Below the pieces are notes generated by a model. The model was given only the letters and a program-made list of their open reading frames with translations. It had not been told where the DNA came from and ran no database searches. The translations under genes were made by a program, and so were the position numbers. This document shows, piece after piece, positions 1 through 7,947 of a DNA stretch of 33,949 nt. Every line of letters starts with the position of its first letter. The stretch's first letter is position 1. This DNA comes from Chloroflexota bacterium (GTDB lineage Bacteria; Chloroflexota; UBA6077; JAJPHF01): the NCBI GenBank assembly GCA_019686175.1, contig JADGHJ010000009.1:1-33949 (forward strand), given 5' to 3'.

Positions 1-1167
1 GGCGAGACGCTGGCGCGGCTCCTCCTGGTCGCCCCGGCGAGCGCCGATGGCTGTCCGAACCCGATCGCCCCGGGCTGGTGTCGGCCCTCGGGGGCGGTCT
101 TTCAACCGCATCCCATCTTGCGGTGGGCGTACCGGCCCCGGGTCACCGAGCGCGTGGTCATGGCCGGGCACCCGGAGGGCGGTTTCCTGTTCCACACGAA
201 CAGTCGGGGGCTGCGCCAGGACACCGAGGTGATCGTGCCGAAGCCGCCAGGCGTGTTTCGCATCCTGGTCCTGGGCGACGAGCAGACCGCGGGCTATGTC
301 CACAACGCGGAAACGTATCCGGCGCAGCTCGAAGCGCGTCTGCGGGAGCGCGGGATGACGGGCGTGGAGGTCGTCAACGGGGCGGTCGCCATCTACGAGG
401 CGCCGTGGTACCCGCTGTGGTACGCGGTCCATGGGCGCGAGCTGCAGCCCGACCTCGTGATCGTCGGTCTCTGCCTGGGCAATGACCTGGCCAATCTCAC
501 GCCGCCCACGGAGCCACTCGAGGACCCCGATGGCACGCTGCGGCTCGCCCCCACGGCGCAGCTCCGGTATCAGGCGCGGCTCGCCCGAGACTGGCTACGT
601 GATCACTCCCTGTTCTGGCGCGGGCTCGGCGACGGCTCGCTGCTCGCCGCCGTCCAGCACCCCGGTCCGCCTCTGGTCCGACGGGCGGCCACCACTCCTG
701 CGCCACTGCGCGAGTGCTGGGGCTGCTGGACACAGCATTTCGGCCAGCAACCGTGGACTTTGCCCGAACGCGTCACGCGTACGCGGGCGGGGCTGGAAGC
801 CATCCTGGCGCGACTCGAGCGACAGGTCAGTCGCGACGGCGCCCGGTTGGTCGTGCTGCCGATCCCGACCAAGGCGATGGTCGAGCCGGACGACGAGCGC
901 CAGGCGATCGACGCGGTCATCCAGTTCATGGGTCTCAGCGAGGAGGCGGTGCGCTCCTACGACCAGCCGCTCGCGATCACGCTCGCGGCCGCCGCGGACC
1001 TGGGGCTGCCGGTGATCAACCCGCTCGCGGCGCTCCAGGACACCGCTACGAGCGCGCGGCTGTTCTACCAGCGCGACTGGCACCTGACGCCCGCGGGACA
1101 TCATGCGCTGGCCGAAGCTCTCGCCGCCGCACTTCTCGACCCGGCTCTCGTTTCTCGGCAGCCCTGA
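1..1167 (+). CDS. SGNH/GDSL-like protein, 5'-truncated, nucleophile Ser replaced by Glu
   Basis: The frame is open from base 1, so the start lies left of the window; 388 residues are visible. It aligns throughout with the intact paralogue at 2927-4219, including an APGWC segment, an ECWGCW motif and a PIP(T/S)KAMVEPDDE segment. SGNH block I reads LVLGDEQ (bases 271-285), where the paralogue has LVLGDSQ, so the nucleophile serine is Glu (codon 280-282). Block II also differs: the paralogue's NAGVGAY is NGAVAIY here. Block III (LGND) and the C-terminal DWH acid/base motif are kept. Family members are esterases or acyltransferases, some acting on polysaccharides. This copy is probably catalytically dead or altered. 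The internal ATG at 118 is not the true start, because homology extends upstream of it. Confidence 0.85.
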   Translation, partial: GETLARLLLVAPASADGCPNPIAPGWCRPSGAVFQPHPILRWAYRPRVTERVVMAGHPEGGFLFHTNSRGLRQDTEVIVPKPPGVFRILVLGDEQTAGYVHNAETYPAQLEARLRERGMTGVEVVNGAVAIYEAPWYPLWYAVHGRELQPDLVIVGLCLGNDLANLTPPTEPLEDPDGTLRLAPTAQLRYQARLARDWLRDHSLFWRGLGDGSLLAAVQHPGPPLVRRAATTPAPLRECWGCWTQHFGQQPWTLPERVTRTRAGLEAILARLERQVSRDGARLVVLPIPTKAMVEPDDERQAIDAVIQFMGLSEEAVRSYDQPLAITLAAAADLGLPVINPLAALQDTATSARLFYQRDWHLTPAGHHALAEALAAALLDPALVSRQP

Positions 1168-1215
1168 GCCGCTCACGGCCCGCGCCTGCTTCGCGACTGC
1201 GCCGCACACCACGCC

Positions 1216-2883
1216 GTGCCCCTGTCAGCCCGCGAGACGGTCAACGCGCCCAGGATCGACTACGAGTACGCGCCGGGAGCAACGATCGTGGCCAGTGTCG
1301 TCTCGCGTCCTGCGCTGCCAGTGGCGCTGCCCTGGTGGAAGACCTACGCCCCGGCCATCTCGCATCTACTCGCGGTCGGCCTACTGCTCGCCGCATCCGC
1401 CCCAATCCTATGGTTCAACGCCTGGACCAAAGCGATGCCGCTCGAATTCGCGGGGCTGTACACTCTCGCGGCTGAAACACTTGTCCACAATGCCTATCGA
1501 CTCCCGGACCACCTCCCGTTCTACGGACCTGGCGGCACTCCCTTCGTGTATCCGCCAGTCGGTTTCTATGTCATGGCCTTCGCTACCGACCTCTTCAACA
1601 TACCGACCCTTACCTACCTACGAGTGGTGCCGGCCGTATTGGTTAGCGGGATCAGCATCGTTGCGTACATCTTCGCTTATCTCCTGTTTCGGTCTCGCCT
1701 GGCAGCATTCGCCGCCGCACTTATGTTCGTTTCGACGCCAGAGCTGTTGCAGGTCGAACTGTTCGCCGGCGGCGTGATTCGCGCCTTGGCCCTGCTATGG
1801 CTGCTGGCAGGGCTGACGACAACCTACCTGACGCTGATCACAGGACGCCGTTGCACTGTCGTGCTTAGCGGTCTACTCCTCGGACTCGCCATTATGACGC
1901 ATCCCAGCGCCGTACCCTTCATTGCCATAAGCTTGCCAGCGCTGCTACTGCTGCAGCCGAGCCGGGGCAACACCCTTCGGATCGGTATCATTGCGCTACT
2001 AAGCCTGATCACTGCGGCACCCTGGTGGGCCACGATCTTGGAACGGCACGGGGTGGATGCGTTCACCTCTGCCTCCGGAGTCATGCCCATCGTCGCGGCA
2101 GCACACAGCCCGGGCCCTACCGCCGGCATCCACTCGTTGGTAACAGCGATCGCGGTTCGTATGAGCGTGACACCATCCATCTGGCTTCCCATCGCCCAGT
2201 GCCTGGCCTACATCGGCGCCGCCTACTGTTTGGCAGTCGGCAGGCCGGTTCTCCCACTGTGGTTTCTGTGCTGTCTCGCGACGCTGCCGCTGGGGATTCC
2301 GTACTACTACCTACCAGGTAGCCTGATGGCCGCAACCATGTTGATGGTAATGTGTGACCACGCCAGCCGCTTCCGGCGTCAGACCGCCGCGCTCCATTAC
2401 AGTACGTTGATCGTATTGCTGGGCTTCACTCTCGGCTATCTCTGGTGGCGTGGATTCGCCTGGGTACGTCAACAAGTACCGGCGCTCTCAGAAGATGATC
2501 TAGCCATCGGGCGATGGATACAAGCCAACACCTCGGAGAATGCGACCTTCCTCGCCCTCAGTGCGACGGGCCGCGAAGCCGACCTGGAGTGGTTCCCATA
2601 CTTGTTGCGGCGGACTCCGGTGTTCGGCAAGTGGGGTGCGGAATGGACCGGGCGACTGGCAGAAGAGGAGCGCCTACAAGCGGCGTCGATCGAATGCACG
2701 ACGACGTTGACGCGCGGCTGCATTAGCCGGTTCTTGGCGGACAACCAGCTCACCCCAGACTACATCATCCTGAAGGGTGCGCAGCAGTTGCACCCGTTGC
2801 AACAGGAGCTGGAGCAGCTCCAGCAGATGACAGTGGTGTTCACGACGCACGAGGACGCCGTGCTTCAACGGCCGCGGCCGTAG
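1216..2883 (+). CDS. Polytopic membrane protein, GT-C glycosyltransferase-like
   Basis: A 555-residue integral membrane protein with about ten or more hydrophobic segments between residues 50 and 420, followed by a soluble C-terminal region of about 130 residues. A loop after the first membrane helix (roughly residues 75-115) carries acidic residues and a FVYPPVGFYV segment. This is the layout of GT-C enzymes that use polyprenyl-phosphate sugars. The GTG start at 1216 is the first usable one after the upstream stop; no clear ribosome-binding site precedes it. It sits between the two SGNH paralogues. Its third positions appear less GC-rich than those of its neighbours, suggesting separate acquisition. 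The substrate is unknown; an O-antigen polymerase-like role is a weaker alternative. Confidence 0.75.
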   Translation: MPLSARETVNAPRIDYEYAPGATIVASVVSRPALPVALPWWKTYAPAISHLLAVGLLLAASAPILWFNAWTKAMPLEFAGLYTLAAETLVHNAYRLPDHLPFYGPGGTPFVYPPVGFYVMAFATDLFNIPTLTYLRVVPAVLVSGISIVAYIFAYLLFRSRLAAFAAALMFVSTPELLQVELFAGGVIRALALLWLLAGLTTTYLTLITGRRCTVVLSGLLLGLAIMTHPSAVPFIAISLPALLLLQPSRGNTLRIGIIALLSLITAAPWWATILERHGVDAFTSASGVMPIVAAAHSPGPTAGIHSLVTAIAVRMSVTPSIWLPIAQCLAYIGAAYCLAVGRPVLPLWFLCCLATLPLGIPYYYLPGSLMAATMLMVMCDHASRFRRQTAALHYSTLIVLLGFTLGYLWWRGFAWVRQQVPALSEDDLAIGRWIQANTSENATFLALSATGREADLEWFPYLLRRTPVFGKWGAEWTGRLAEEERLQAASIECTTTLTRGCISRFLADNQLTPDYIILKGAQQLHPLQQELEQLQQMTVVFTTHEDAVLQRPRP

Positions 2884-2926
2884 CACACCCCGTCATGCCT
2901 CGACATGTGACGCGGGAGTCAGTGAC

Positions 2927-4219
2927 ATGAACGGCGTGGAACGCACGCTTGCGAGCAGCCGGCAGTCTCGCGAGCGAGGACTGCGGCACGGCGGCGCCGG
3001 GGGCGCCCGGGTCGGGTTGGTGCTCTGTCTGGCATCGGTCCTCGTCTTCTTCCTTGGCCTCGAGCTGGTCGCACGGCGGGCGCTAGCCAGTAGCGGCGTG
3101 GAGAACGGCCAGAGTTGTGCCGCGCCCGGCTGGTGTGGCCCGTCGCGAGCCGCTCGTCAGCTACACCCCGTGCTCCGCTGGGAGAACCGGCCGCTCGCTA
3201 CCGAGCATGTGCCCCTCGCCGAGCATCCCGACGGATACTTCGTATTCCGCACCAACGCACAAGGGCTGCGCCGCGATGAGGACGTCGCGATCCCGAAACC
3301 AGCAGGACTCTTCCGCATCCTGGTGCTGGGCGACTCCCAGACCGAGGGATACGTCAACAACGCCGAGCACTACCCGCAGGTGCTGGAGTCACGGCTGCGG
3401 CAGGCGGGTATCGCGCAGGTGGAGGTGCTCAACGCGGGAGTCGGGGCGTACGAGGCCGCCTACTACTACTACTGGTACCTCGTCCACGGCGTGGCGCTGG
3501 AGCCCGATCTGGTACTGGTGGGACTGTACCTGGGCAACGATCTGGGGGACCTGACCCCGCCGACGGCCGCGCGCGAGGACGACAACGGCGACCTGATCAT
3601 CGACTGGGACCTCCAGTCGCGGTACTACGCCCGCCTCGCCCGCGACTGGCTACTCGATCACTCGGAGCTACTGGCGGGGCTGGCCGATGGCAGGCTATCG
3701 CTGCACCTCCCGGGCCGGCCACGGGAGGACAACCGGTCGCCCGGACTCCGCCGGCTACTCGGCGAGTGCTGGGGCTGCTGGTACCAGCACTTCCGGCAGG
3801 GCGCCTGGACGGATCCTCAGCGAGCGACCGAGGTGCAAGGCAAGCTTACCGAAATGCTCGCGGAGTTCCGCCAGCAGGTGACCCGCCACGGCGGCCAGCT
3901 AGCGGTCGTGCCGATTCCCTCGAAGGCGATGGTGGAGCCTGATGACGAGCCGGCCGCCCTGGCTCGGGCCCAAGCACTGCTGGGCCTCACCGACGAGGAC
4001 ATGGCCTCGTTCGCGCGCACGCATGAGATCGCCCTGGCTGCCGCGGTCGCTGCCAGCGTTCCTGTCGTGGACCCCTCGCCGGTCCTAGCCACGGCTGCGG
4101 AGCACGAGCGGCTGTACTATCGCCGCGACTGGCACCTCACGCCTGCAGGGCACCGCGCGCTAGGGGAGTTCCTCGCCGACACGCTCCTAGACCAGGGTTG
4201 GGTGCCGGCGGCGCATTGA
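2927..4219 (+). CDS. Membrane-anchored SGNH (GDSL-type) hydrolase/acyltransferase-like protein
   Basis: 430 residues. An N-terminal hydrophobic helix (about residues 29-52) predicts an extracytoplasmic anchored domain. SGNH blocks are complete: GDS with Ser137, NAGVG around Gly171, LGND with Asn204, and DWH with Asp401 and His403. A conserved ECWGCW motif in the middle is shared with the upstream paralogue. The C-terminal DWHLTPAGH resembles the DxHW-type motif of AlgX/AlgJ-like polysaccharide O-acetylation proteins, but assignment to that branch is inference. Start ATG at 2927, 43 bases after the preceding gene. Likely role: adding or removing acyl groups on the polymer made by this cluster. 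Confidence 0.85.
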   Translation: MNGVERTLASSRQSRERGLRHGGAGGARVGLVLCLASVLVFFLGLELVARRALASSGVENGQSCAAPGWCGPSRAARQLHPVLRWENRPLATEHVPLAEHPDGYFVFRTNAQGLRRDEDVAIPKPAGLFRILVLGDSQTEGYVNNAEHYPQVLESRLRQAGIAQVEVLNAGVGAYEAAYYYYWYLVHGVALEPDLVLVGLYLGNDLGDLTPPTAAREDDNGDLIIDWDLQSRYYARLARDWLLDHSELLAGLADGRLSLHLPGRPREDNRSPGLRRLLGECWGCWYQHFRQGAWTDPQRATEVQGKLTEMLAEFRQQVTRHGGQLAVVPIPSKAMVEPDDEPAALARAQALLGLTDEDMASFARTHEIALAAAVAASVPVVDPSPVLATAAEHERLYYRRDWHLTPAGHRALGEFLADTLLDQGWVPAAH

Positions 4220-4228
4220 CTCCGCGCC

Positions 4229-4240
4229 TGCGTCGACGCA
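4229..4240. other. 12-base perfect palindrome upstream of the SDR gene
   Basis: TGCGTCGACGCA in the 69-base gap between the SGNH gene and the SDR. It could be an operator half-site pair, or chance in GC-rich DNA. No promoter elements were recognised beside it. Confidence 0.25.
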
Positions 4241-4288
4241 TCGTCCCGCTCGCGTTGCCATCGGTCAACGTCGCGTTGGAGGCTGAAT

Positions 4289-5317
4289 ATGCACGTGCTC
4301 GTCACTGGTAATCTGGGCTATCTCGGACCACCCATCGTGCAGGCGCTACTTGCGGCCGGCCACGAAGTGCAGGGGCTGGACAGCGGGCTGTTCGAGGCGA
4401 CCGCCCTGGAGCCCGGCCCGGCCATCTATACGTGCCGGCGGGATATCCGCGATGTGGAGCCCGACGACCTGCAAGGTGTCGAGGCGGTCGTCCATCTGGC
4501 CGGGCTGTCCAACGATCCGCTAGGCATGCTCGACCCGGCCCTTACCGCCGAGATCAACCTGGTGGCCACGGTCCGCCTGGCACACCTCGCCCGCCGCGTG
4601 GGCGTGCGGCGATTCCTGTTCGCCTCGTCGTGCAGTGTCTACGGCGCCACCGAGCAGCCCTGGGTGGACGAGCACACCCCGCCACGGCCCGTGACCGTGT
4701 ACGGGGAGTACAAGGTGGCCGCGGAGCAGCGGCTCGCAGCACTAGCCACGCCCACCTTCTGTGTCACCTCGGTACGCAACGCCACGGCGTTCGGCTACTC
4801 CCCCAACCTGCGCACCGACCTCGTGGTGAACGATCTCGTCGCTGGGGCGCTCCTGCACGGCGAGATCCGGCTGAATAGCGACGGCTCGGCGTGGCGGCCG
4901 CTGGTGCACGTGCAAGACATCGCTCAGGCCGTGGTGCTCACCCTGGCCGCGCCCGTCGAAACGGCCAATCGCGCCGTGTTCAACGTCGGCTCGGAGGCTC
5001 AGAACTACACAGTGATCAGCATCGCACGGGCGGTGGCCGCCCATGTGCCCGGGAGCCGGGTCACGATCGCCCCGGGCGCCAGCGCCGACCGTCGCAGCTA
5101 CCGCGTGCGCTTCGAACGCATTCGGCACATCCTGCCCGCGTTCCACTGCGAGTACGACCTGCACGCCGGGATCGACGAGCTACTGGCCAACTACCAGCGG
5201 GTCGGGCTGCGCTCGCGCGATGGGGGCGTGCGGCTGGCGCATCTCCAGCGGTTACGCACCGGAGGACAGATCGACAACCGCCTGCGGTTCTGCACTCCCG
5301 CGGAGGCTTCAGTATGA
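4289..5317 (+). CDS. NAD(P)-dependent sugar-nucleotide epimerase/dehydratase (extended SDR)
   Basis: 342 residues. The N-terminal Rossmann signature is GNLGYLG (Gly7, Gly10, Gly13). The active site includes SSCSVYG near residue 114 and a YxxxK pair at Tyr138/Lys142. This is the extended SDR fold acting on NDP-sugars in the cytoplasm. The start is set by GGAGG at 4278-4282, six bases before the ATG. The stop overlaps the next start (ATGA at 5314-5317), so it is translationally coupled to a deoxysugar-type methyltransferase. That pairing suggests a 4-ketoreductase or epimerase in branched deoxysugar formation. The exact substrate cannot be read from sequence. Confidence 0.88.
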   Translation: MHVLVTGNLGYLGPPIVQALLAAGHEVQGLDSGLFEATALEPGPAIYTCRRDIRDVEPDDLQGVEAVVHLAGLSNDPLGMLDPALTAEINLVATVRLAHLARRVGVRRFLFASSCSVYGATEQPWVDEHTPPRPVTVYGEYKVAAEQRLAALATPTFCVTSVRNATAFGYSPNLRTDLVVNDLVAGALLHGEIRLNSDGSAWRPLVHVQDIAQAVVLTLAAPVETANRAVFNVGSEAQNYTVISIARAVAAHVPGSRVTIAPGASADRRSYRVRFERIRHILPAFHCEYDLHAGIDELLANYQRVGLRSRDGGVRLAHLQRLRTGGQIDNRLRFCTPAEASV

Positions 5318-6573
5318 TCACGCCGCTCGCCGCCCCCGCCTGTCGCGTGGTCGACGCGTGCCTCGTGTGCGGCTCGCGCGACCTTGCGCCGCTGCTCGAC
5401 TTGGGCGAGCACGCGCTGGCCAACAACCTGGTCACGCCGGACGCCGCCGACACGGCAGAGCCGCGCTATCCGCTCGGGATCCAGCTCTGCCAGAGCTGCC
5501 TGCTGGTCCAGCTCACCCATATCGTCGACCCCGCCCTGATGTTCTCGTCGTACCTGTACGTGCCGTCCACGTCCACGACCTGGCTGGCCCACTGCGAGGA
5601 GCTCGCCGACGATGTCTGTGCTCGGGCCGAGCTGGGGCCGGACAGCCTGCTGGTCGAGATCGGCAGCAACGATGGGACCCTGCTGCGCGCCTTCCAGCGC
5701 CGTGGGGTGCGCGTGCTCGGCGTGGAGCCGGCGACGAACATCGCTGCCGAGGCGAACGCGGCCGGCGTCCCCACGTTGAACCGCTTCTTCGACGAGGCAA
5801 CCGCCGAGGCGATCCGCCAGGAGCACGGCCCCGCGCGGGTCATCGTGGCGACCAACGTCCTCGCCCACGTGCCAGCGCCAGTGCGCGTGCTGTGTGGCGT
5901 GCGACTCCTACTGCAGCCCGGCGGGGTGTTCGTGAACGAGTCGCCGAGTTTGTGCGACTTGGTCGAGCACACCGAGTTCGACACGATCTACCACGAGCAC
6001 GTCTCCTACTTCTCGCTCCACGCGCTGCGGCTGCTGTGCGCGCTGGCCGGGTTGCGGATCGTCGACGCGGTGCCCCAGGCGATCCATGGGGGGTCCCTGC
6101 GCCTGGTCGCGGTACGTGCCGACCAGCCCTGGACGCCAGCGCCGCAGATCGGCGCGCTACTGGCCCGCGAGCAGGCCGCGGGCGTGGTGAGCAGCGCAGG
6201 CCTGCGGGCCTTCGCGGAGCGCACTGCCCGGCTGCGCGAGCGCCTGCAGGCGGCCGTGCGGGAGCTGCAGGCCGCCGGCCAGCGGCTCGCCGCCTATGGG
6301 GCGACGGCGAAGGGCAACACGCTGCTGGCCTACTGCGGGCTCTCGCGCGACGACATCGCCTACATCGTCGATCGCAACCCCCTGAAGCAGGGGCGGCTCA
6401 CGCCCGGCACACGCATCCCCATCGTGTCACCGGACCACTTGGCGGCCGACCCGCCAGACGTACTGCTGCTGCTGGCATGGAACCTGGCGGACGAGATCCG
6501 CAACCAGCTCGCCTGGTTCCACGAGCGCGGTGGGCACTTCCTCGTGCCGGTGCCCGAACCGCGGCTTTGCTAG
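5314..6573 (+). CDS. SAM-dependent C-methyltransferase, NDP-deoxysugar type
   Basis: 419 residues in the three-part layout of NovU/TylC3-like sugar C-methyltransferases. An N-terminal zinc site has two CxxC pairs (CLVCG near residue 12 and CQSC about 50 residues later). A Rossmann SAM site reads VEIGSNDGTLL. The family signature FDTIYHEHVSYFS follows, then a C-terminal domain with AYGATAKGNTLL and DRNPLKQG. The start ATG at 5314 has GGAGG at 5302-5306 and overlaps the upstream stop by four bases. Family members C-methylate NDP-4-keto-6-deoxy sugars. With the coupled SDR it probably builds a branched deoxysugar for the polymer. Confidence 0.88.
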   Translation: MITPLAAPACRVVDACLVCGSRDLAPLLDLGEHALANNLVTPDAADTAEPRYPLGIQLCQSCLLVQLTHIVDPALMFSSYLYVPSTSTTWLAHCEELADDVCARAELGPDSLLVEIGSNDGTLLRAFQRRGVRVLGVEPATNIAAEANAAGVPTLNRFFDEATAEAIRQEHGPARVIVATNVLAHVPAPVRVLCGVRLLLQPGGVFVNESPSLCDLVEHTEFDTIYHEHVSYFSLHALRLLCALAGLRIVDAVPQAIHGGSLRLVAVRADQPWTPAPQIGALLAREQAAGVVSSAGLRAFAERTARLRERLQAAVRELQAAGQRLAAYGATAKGNTLLAYCGLSRDDIAYIVDRNPLKQGRLTPGTRIPIVSPDHLAADPPDVLLLLAWNLADEIRNQLAWFHERGGHFLVPVPEPRLC

Positions 6574-6581
6574 TGCCCACC

Positions 6582-7883
6582 ATGCAGCGTCACACCGAGA
6601 TACGAAAGGGAACGCGGGTGCGCCACACGTTCCACGTATTGGGGAGGCTCGGGGCGGTTGCAGGACTCGCGGCCGTCGGGCTCTTGGTCCGCCTCGCCCT
6701 GATCGCCACGACACCGGCCAGCTTCGATGTCGAGTCGTATGGGGTGGTGGCGGGTCTGCTGGTCGCCGGGCGCCCCGTGTACCTCGAGACCGAGCGGTAC
6801 AACTACGCGCCCGTCTGGATGTGGCTGCTAGGCGGCATATGGCACCTCGCCACCTGGGCGGGAATCGACTTCACCCTGCTCGTGCGCGCGGTCGTCGCGG
6901 CGATCGACACGGCCCTCGGCCTGGTGATCTACGGCCTGCTTCGCCGACGGCACAAGGTTAGCCAGCCGGCCGCACTCGCACTCTCGGTGCTCAATCCGAT
7001 CCTAGTGCTCAACGCCGGGGTGCACGGCCAGTTCGACCCACTCGCCACGCTCCTGATGCTCGGGGCCATCGTCATGTTGCCTACAGGAGGACCGCGCGAA
7101 CCCAGCGGCTGGCGTCTCCCCATGGCGGGCCTGCTGCTCGGGCTCAGCATCGCCGTCAAGCACTTCCCAGTCCTTGCGCTCCCCGCGCTGCTGGTGGCGC
7201 AGCCCCGCTGGCGCGATCGGCTAGTGCTCGCCGCGCTGGCCACGCTGCCCACCCTGGTGGCCTTCGCCCCCGTCTGGCCGACCCAGGCCGAGGGCGTGTT
7301 GGGCAACGTCGTGGGCTACTCGGGCGGGAAGTTCCCCTGGTGGGGCCTGGGAGCGGTGGCCTACGCGCTGGGCAAGGCGGCGACCTGGCCCGGGCTGGAC
7401 ACACTGGCCCTCCCGATCGCTACCCTGCGCGAGTGGCTGCTCGCTTACTCACGGTATCTCGCCGCGGCCGCCATCGGCATGGTCGCACTGATGGGTGCGA
7501 GGCGGGTCTCTCCCAACACCCACGTGGTGCTCGCCTTCCTGCTGTTCTACGCGCTGGTCGTGAACTTCGGCGCCTATTACCTGGTCTGGATCGTACCGTT
7601 CATCGCGCTGTACGGGGCGGAAAGCAAGGGGGGGCTCCGGCTGGCGCTCCTCTGGACGTTGCTTGCCTCGCTATACAGCGCCGCTAGCCACGGCTACGAG
7701 GCACTCATCACCGTACAGGCCAACGGGCCGGTACTGCAGATACTGTTCGGGGCAACAATCTTCACGGGAATCCTCGCCTGGGCAGCTTGTCTGATGATGG
7801 CCGCAATCATCGTCCGCACAGTGGACTCCACAGCGCGCAGAGTTATCGTGGCGAGGGAATCGGTGGTGCCCTTCACCTCTTGA
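6582..7883 (+). CDS. Polytopic GT-C-like membrane glycosyltransferase
   Basis: 433 residues with roughly ten hydrophobic segments. After the first helix, a loop with SFDVESY supplies the acidic residue typical of GT-C catalytic loops, and a later loop reads VHGQFDP, as in polyprenyl-sugar-dependent mannosyltransferase-like proteins. I took ATG 6582. A GTG at 6618 has AAAGGG at 6605-6610 and would shorten the protein by 12 residues, so the start is uncertain. It lies nine bases after the methyltransferase, probably in the same transcript. Predicted to transfer a sugar outside the membrane. The donor is unknown. Confidence 0.78.
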   Translation: MQRHTEIRKGTRVRHTFHVLGRLGAVAGLAAVGLLVRLALIATTPASFDVESYGVVAGLLVAGRPVYLETERYNYAPVWMWLLGGIWHLATWAGIDFTLLVRAVVAAIDTALGLVIYGLLRRRHKVSQPAALALSVLNPILVLNAGVHGQFDPLATLLMLGAIVMLPTGGPREPSGWRLPMAGLLLGLSIAVKHFPVLALPALLVAQPRWRDRLVLAALATLPTLVAFAPVWPTQAEGVLGNVVGYSGGKFPWWGLGAVAYALGKAATWPGLDTLALPIATLREWLLAYSRYLAAAAIGMVALMGARRVSPNTHVVLAFLLFYALVVNFGAYYLVWIVPFIALYGAESKGGLRLALLWTLLASLYSAASHGYEALITVQANGPVLQILFGATIFTGILAWAACLMMAAIIVRTVDSTARRVIVARESVVPFTS

Positions 7884-7932
7884 CTGTGTACTCTCCAGGT
7901 AGCCGGGATTGACGAGACGCGCCCTCAACCAC

Positions 7933-7947
7933 GGAGGAGCGACATTG
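7933..7947 (+). promoter_or_regulatory. Ribosome-binding site deciding a TTG start
   Basis: GGAGGAG at 7933-7939, a five-base spacer, then TTG at 7945. The match to the anti-Shine-Dalgarno sequence is near perfect and supports a rare TTG initiation codon over the TTG at 7909. Confidence 0.7.

Noticed and set aside
118-1167. ATG 118 as the start of the first gene
   Set aside because: Similarity to the paralogue at 2927 continues upstream of 118 in the same open frame, so the gene begins outside the window.
7909-7944. TTG 7909 as the start of the GT87 gene
   Set aside because: TTG 7945 has GGAGGAG at ideal spacing; the extra 12 residues have no family match.
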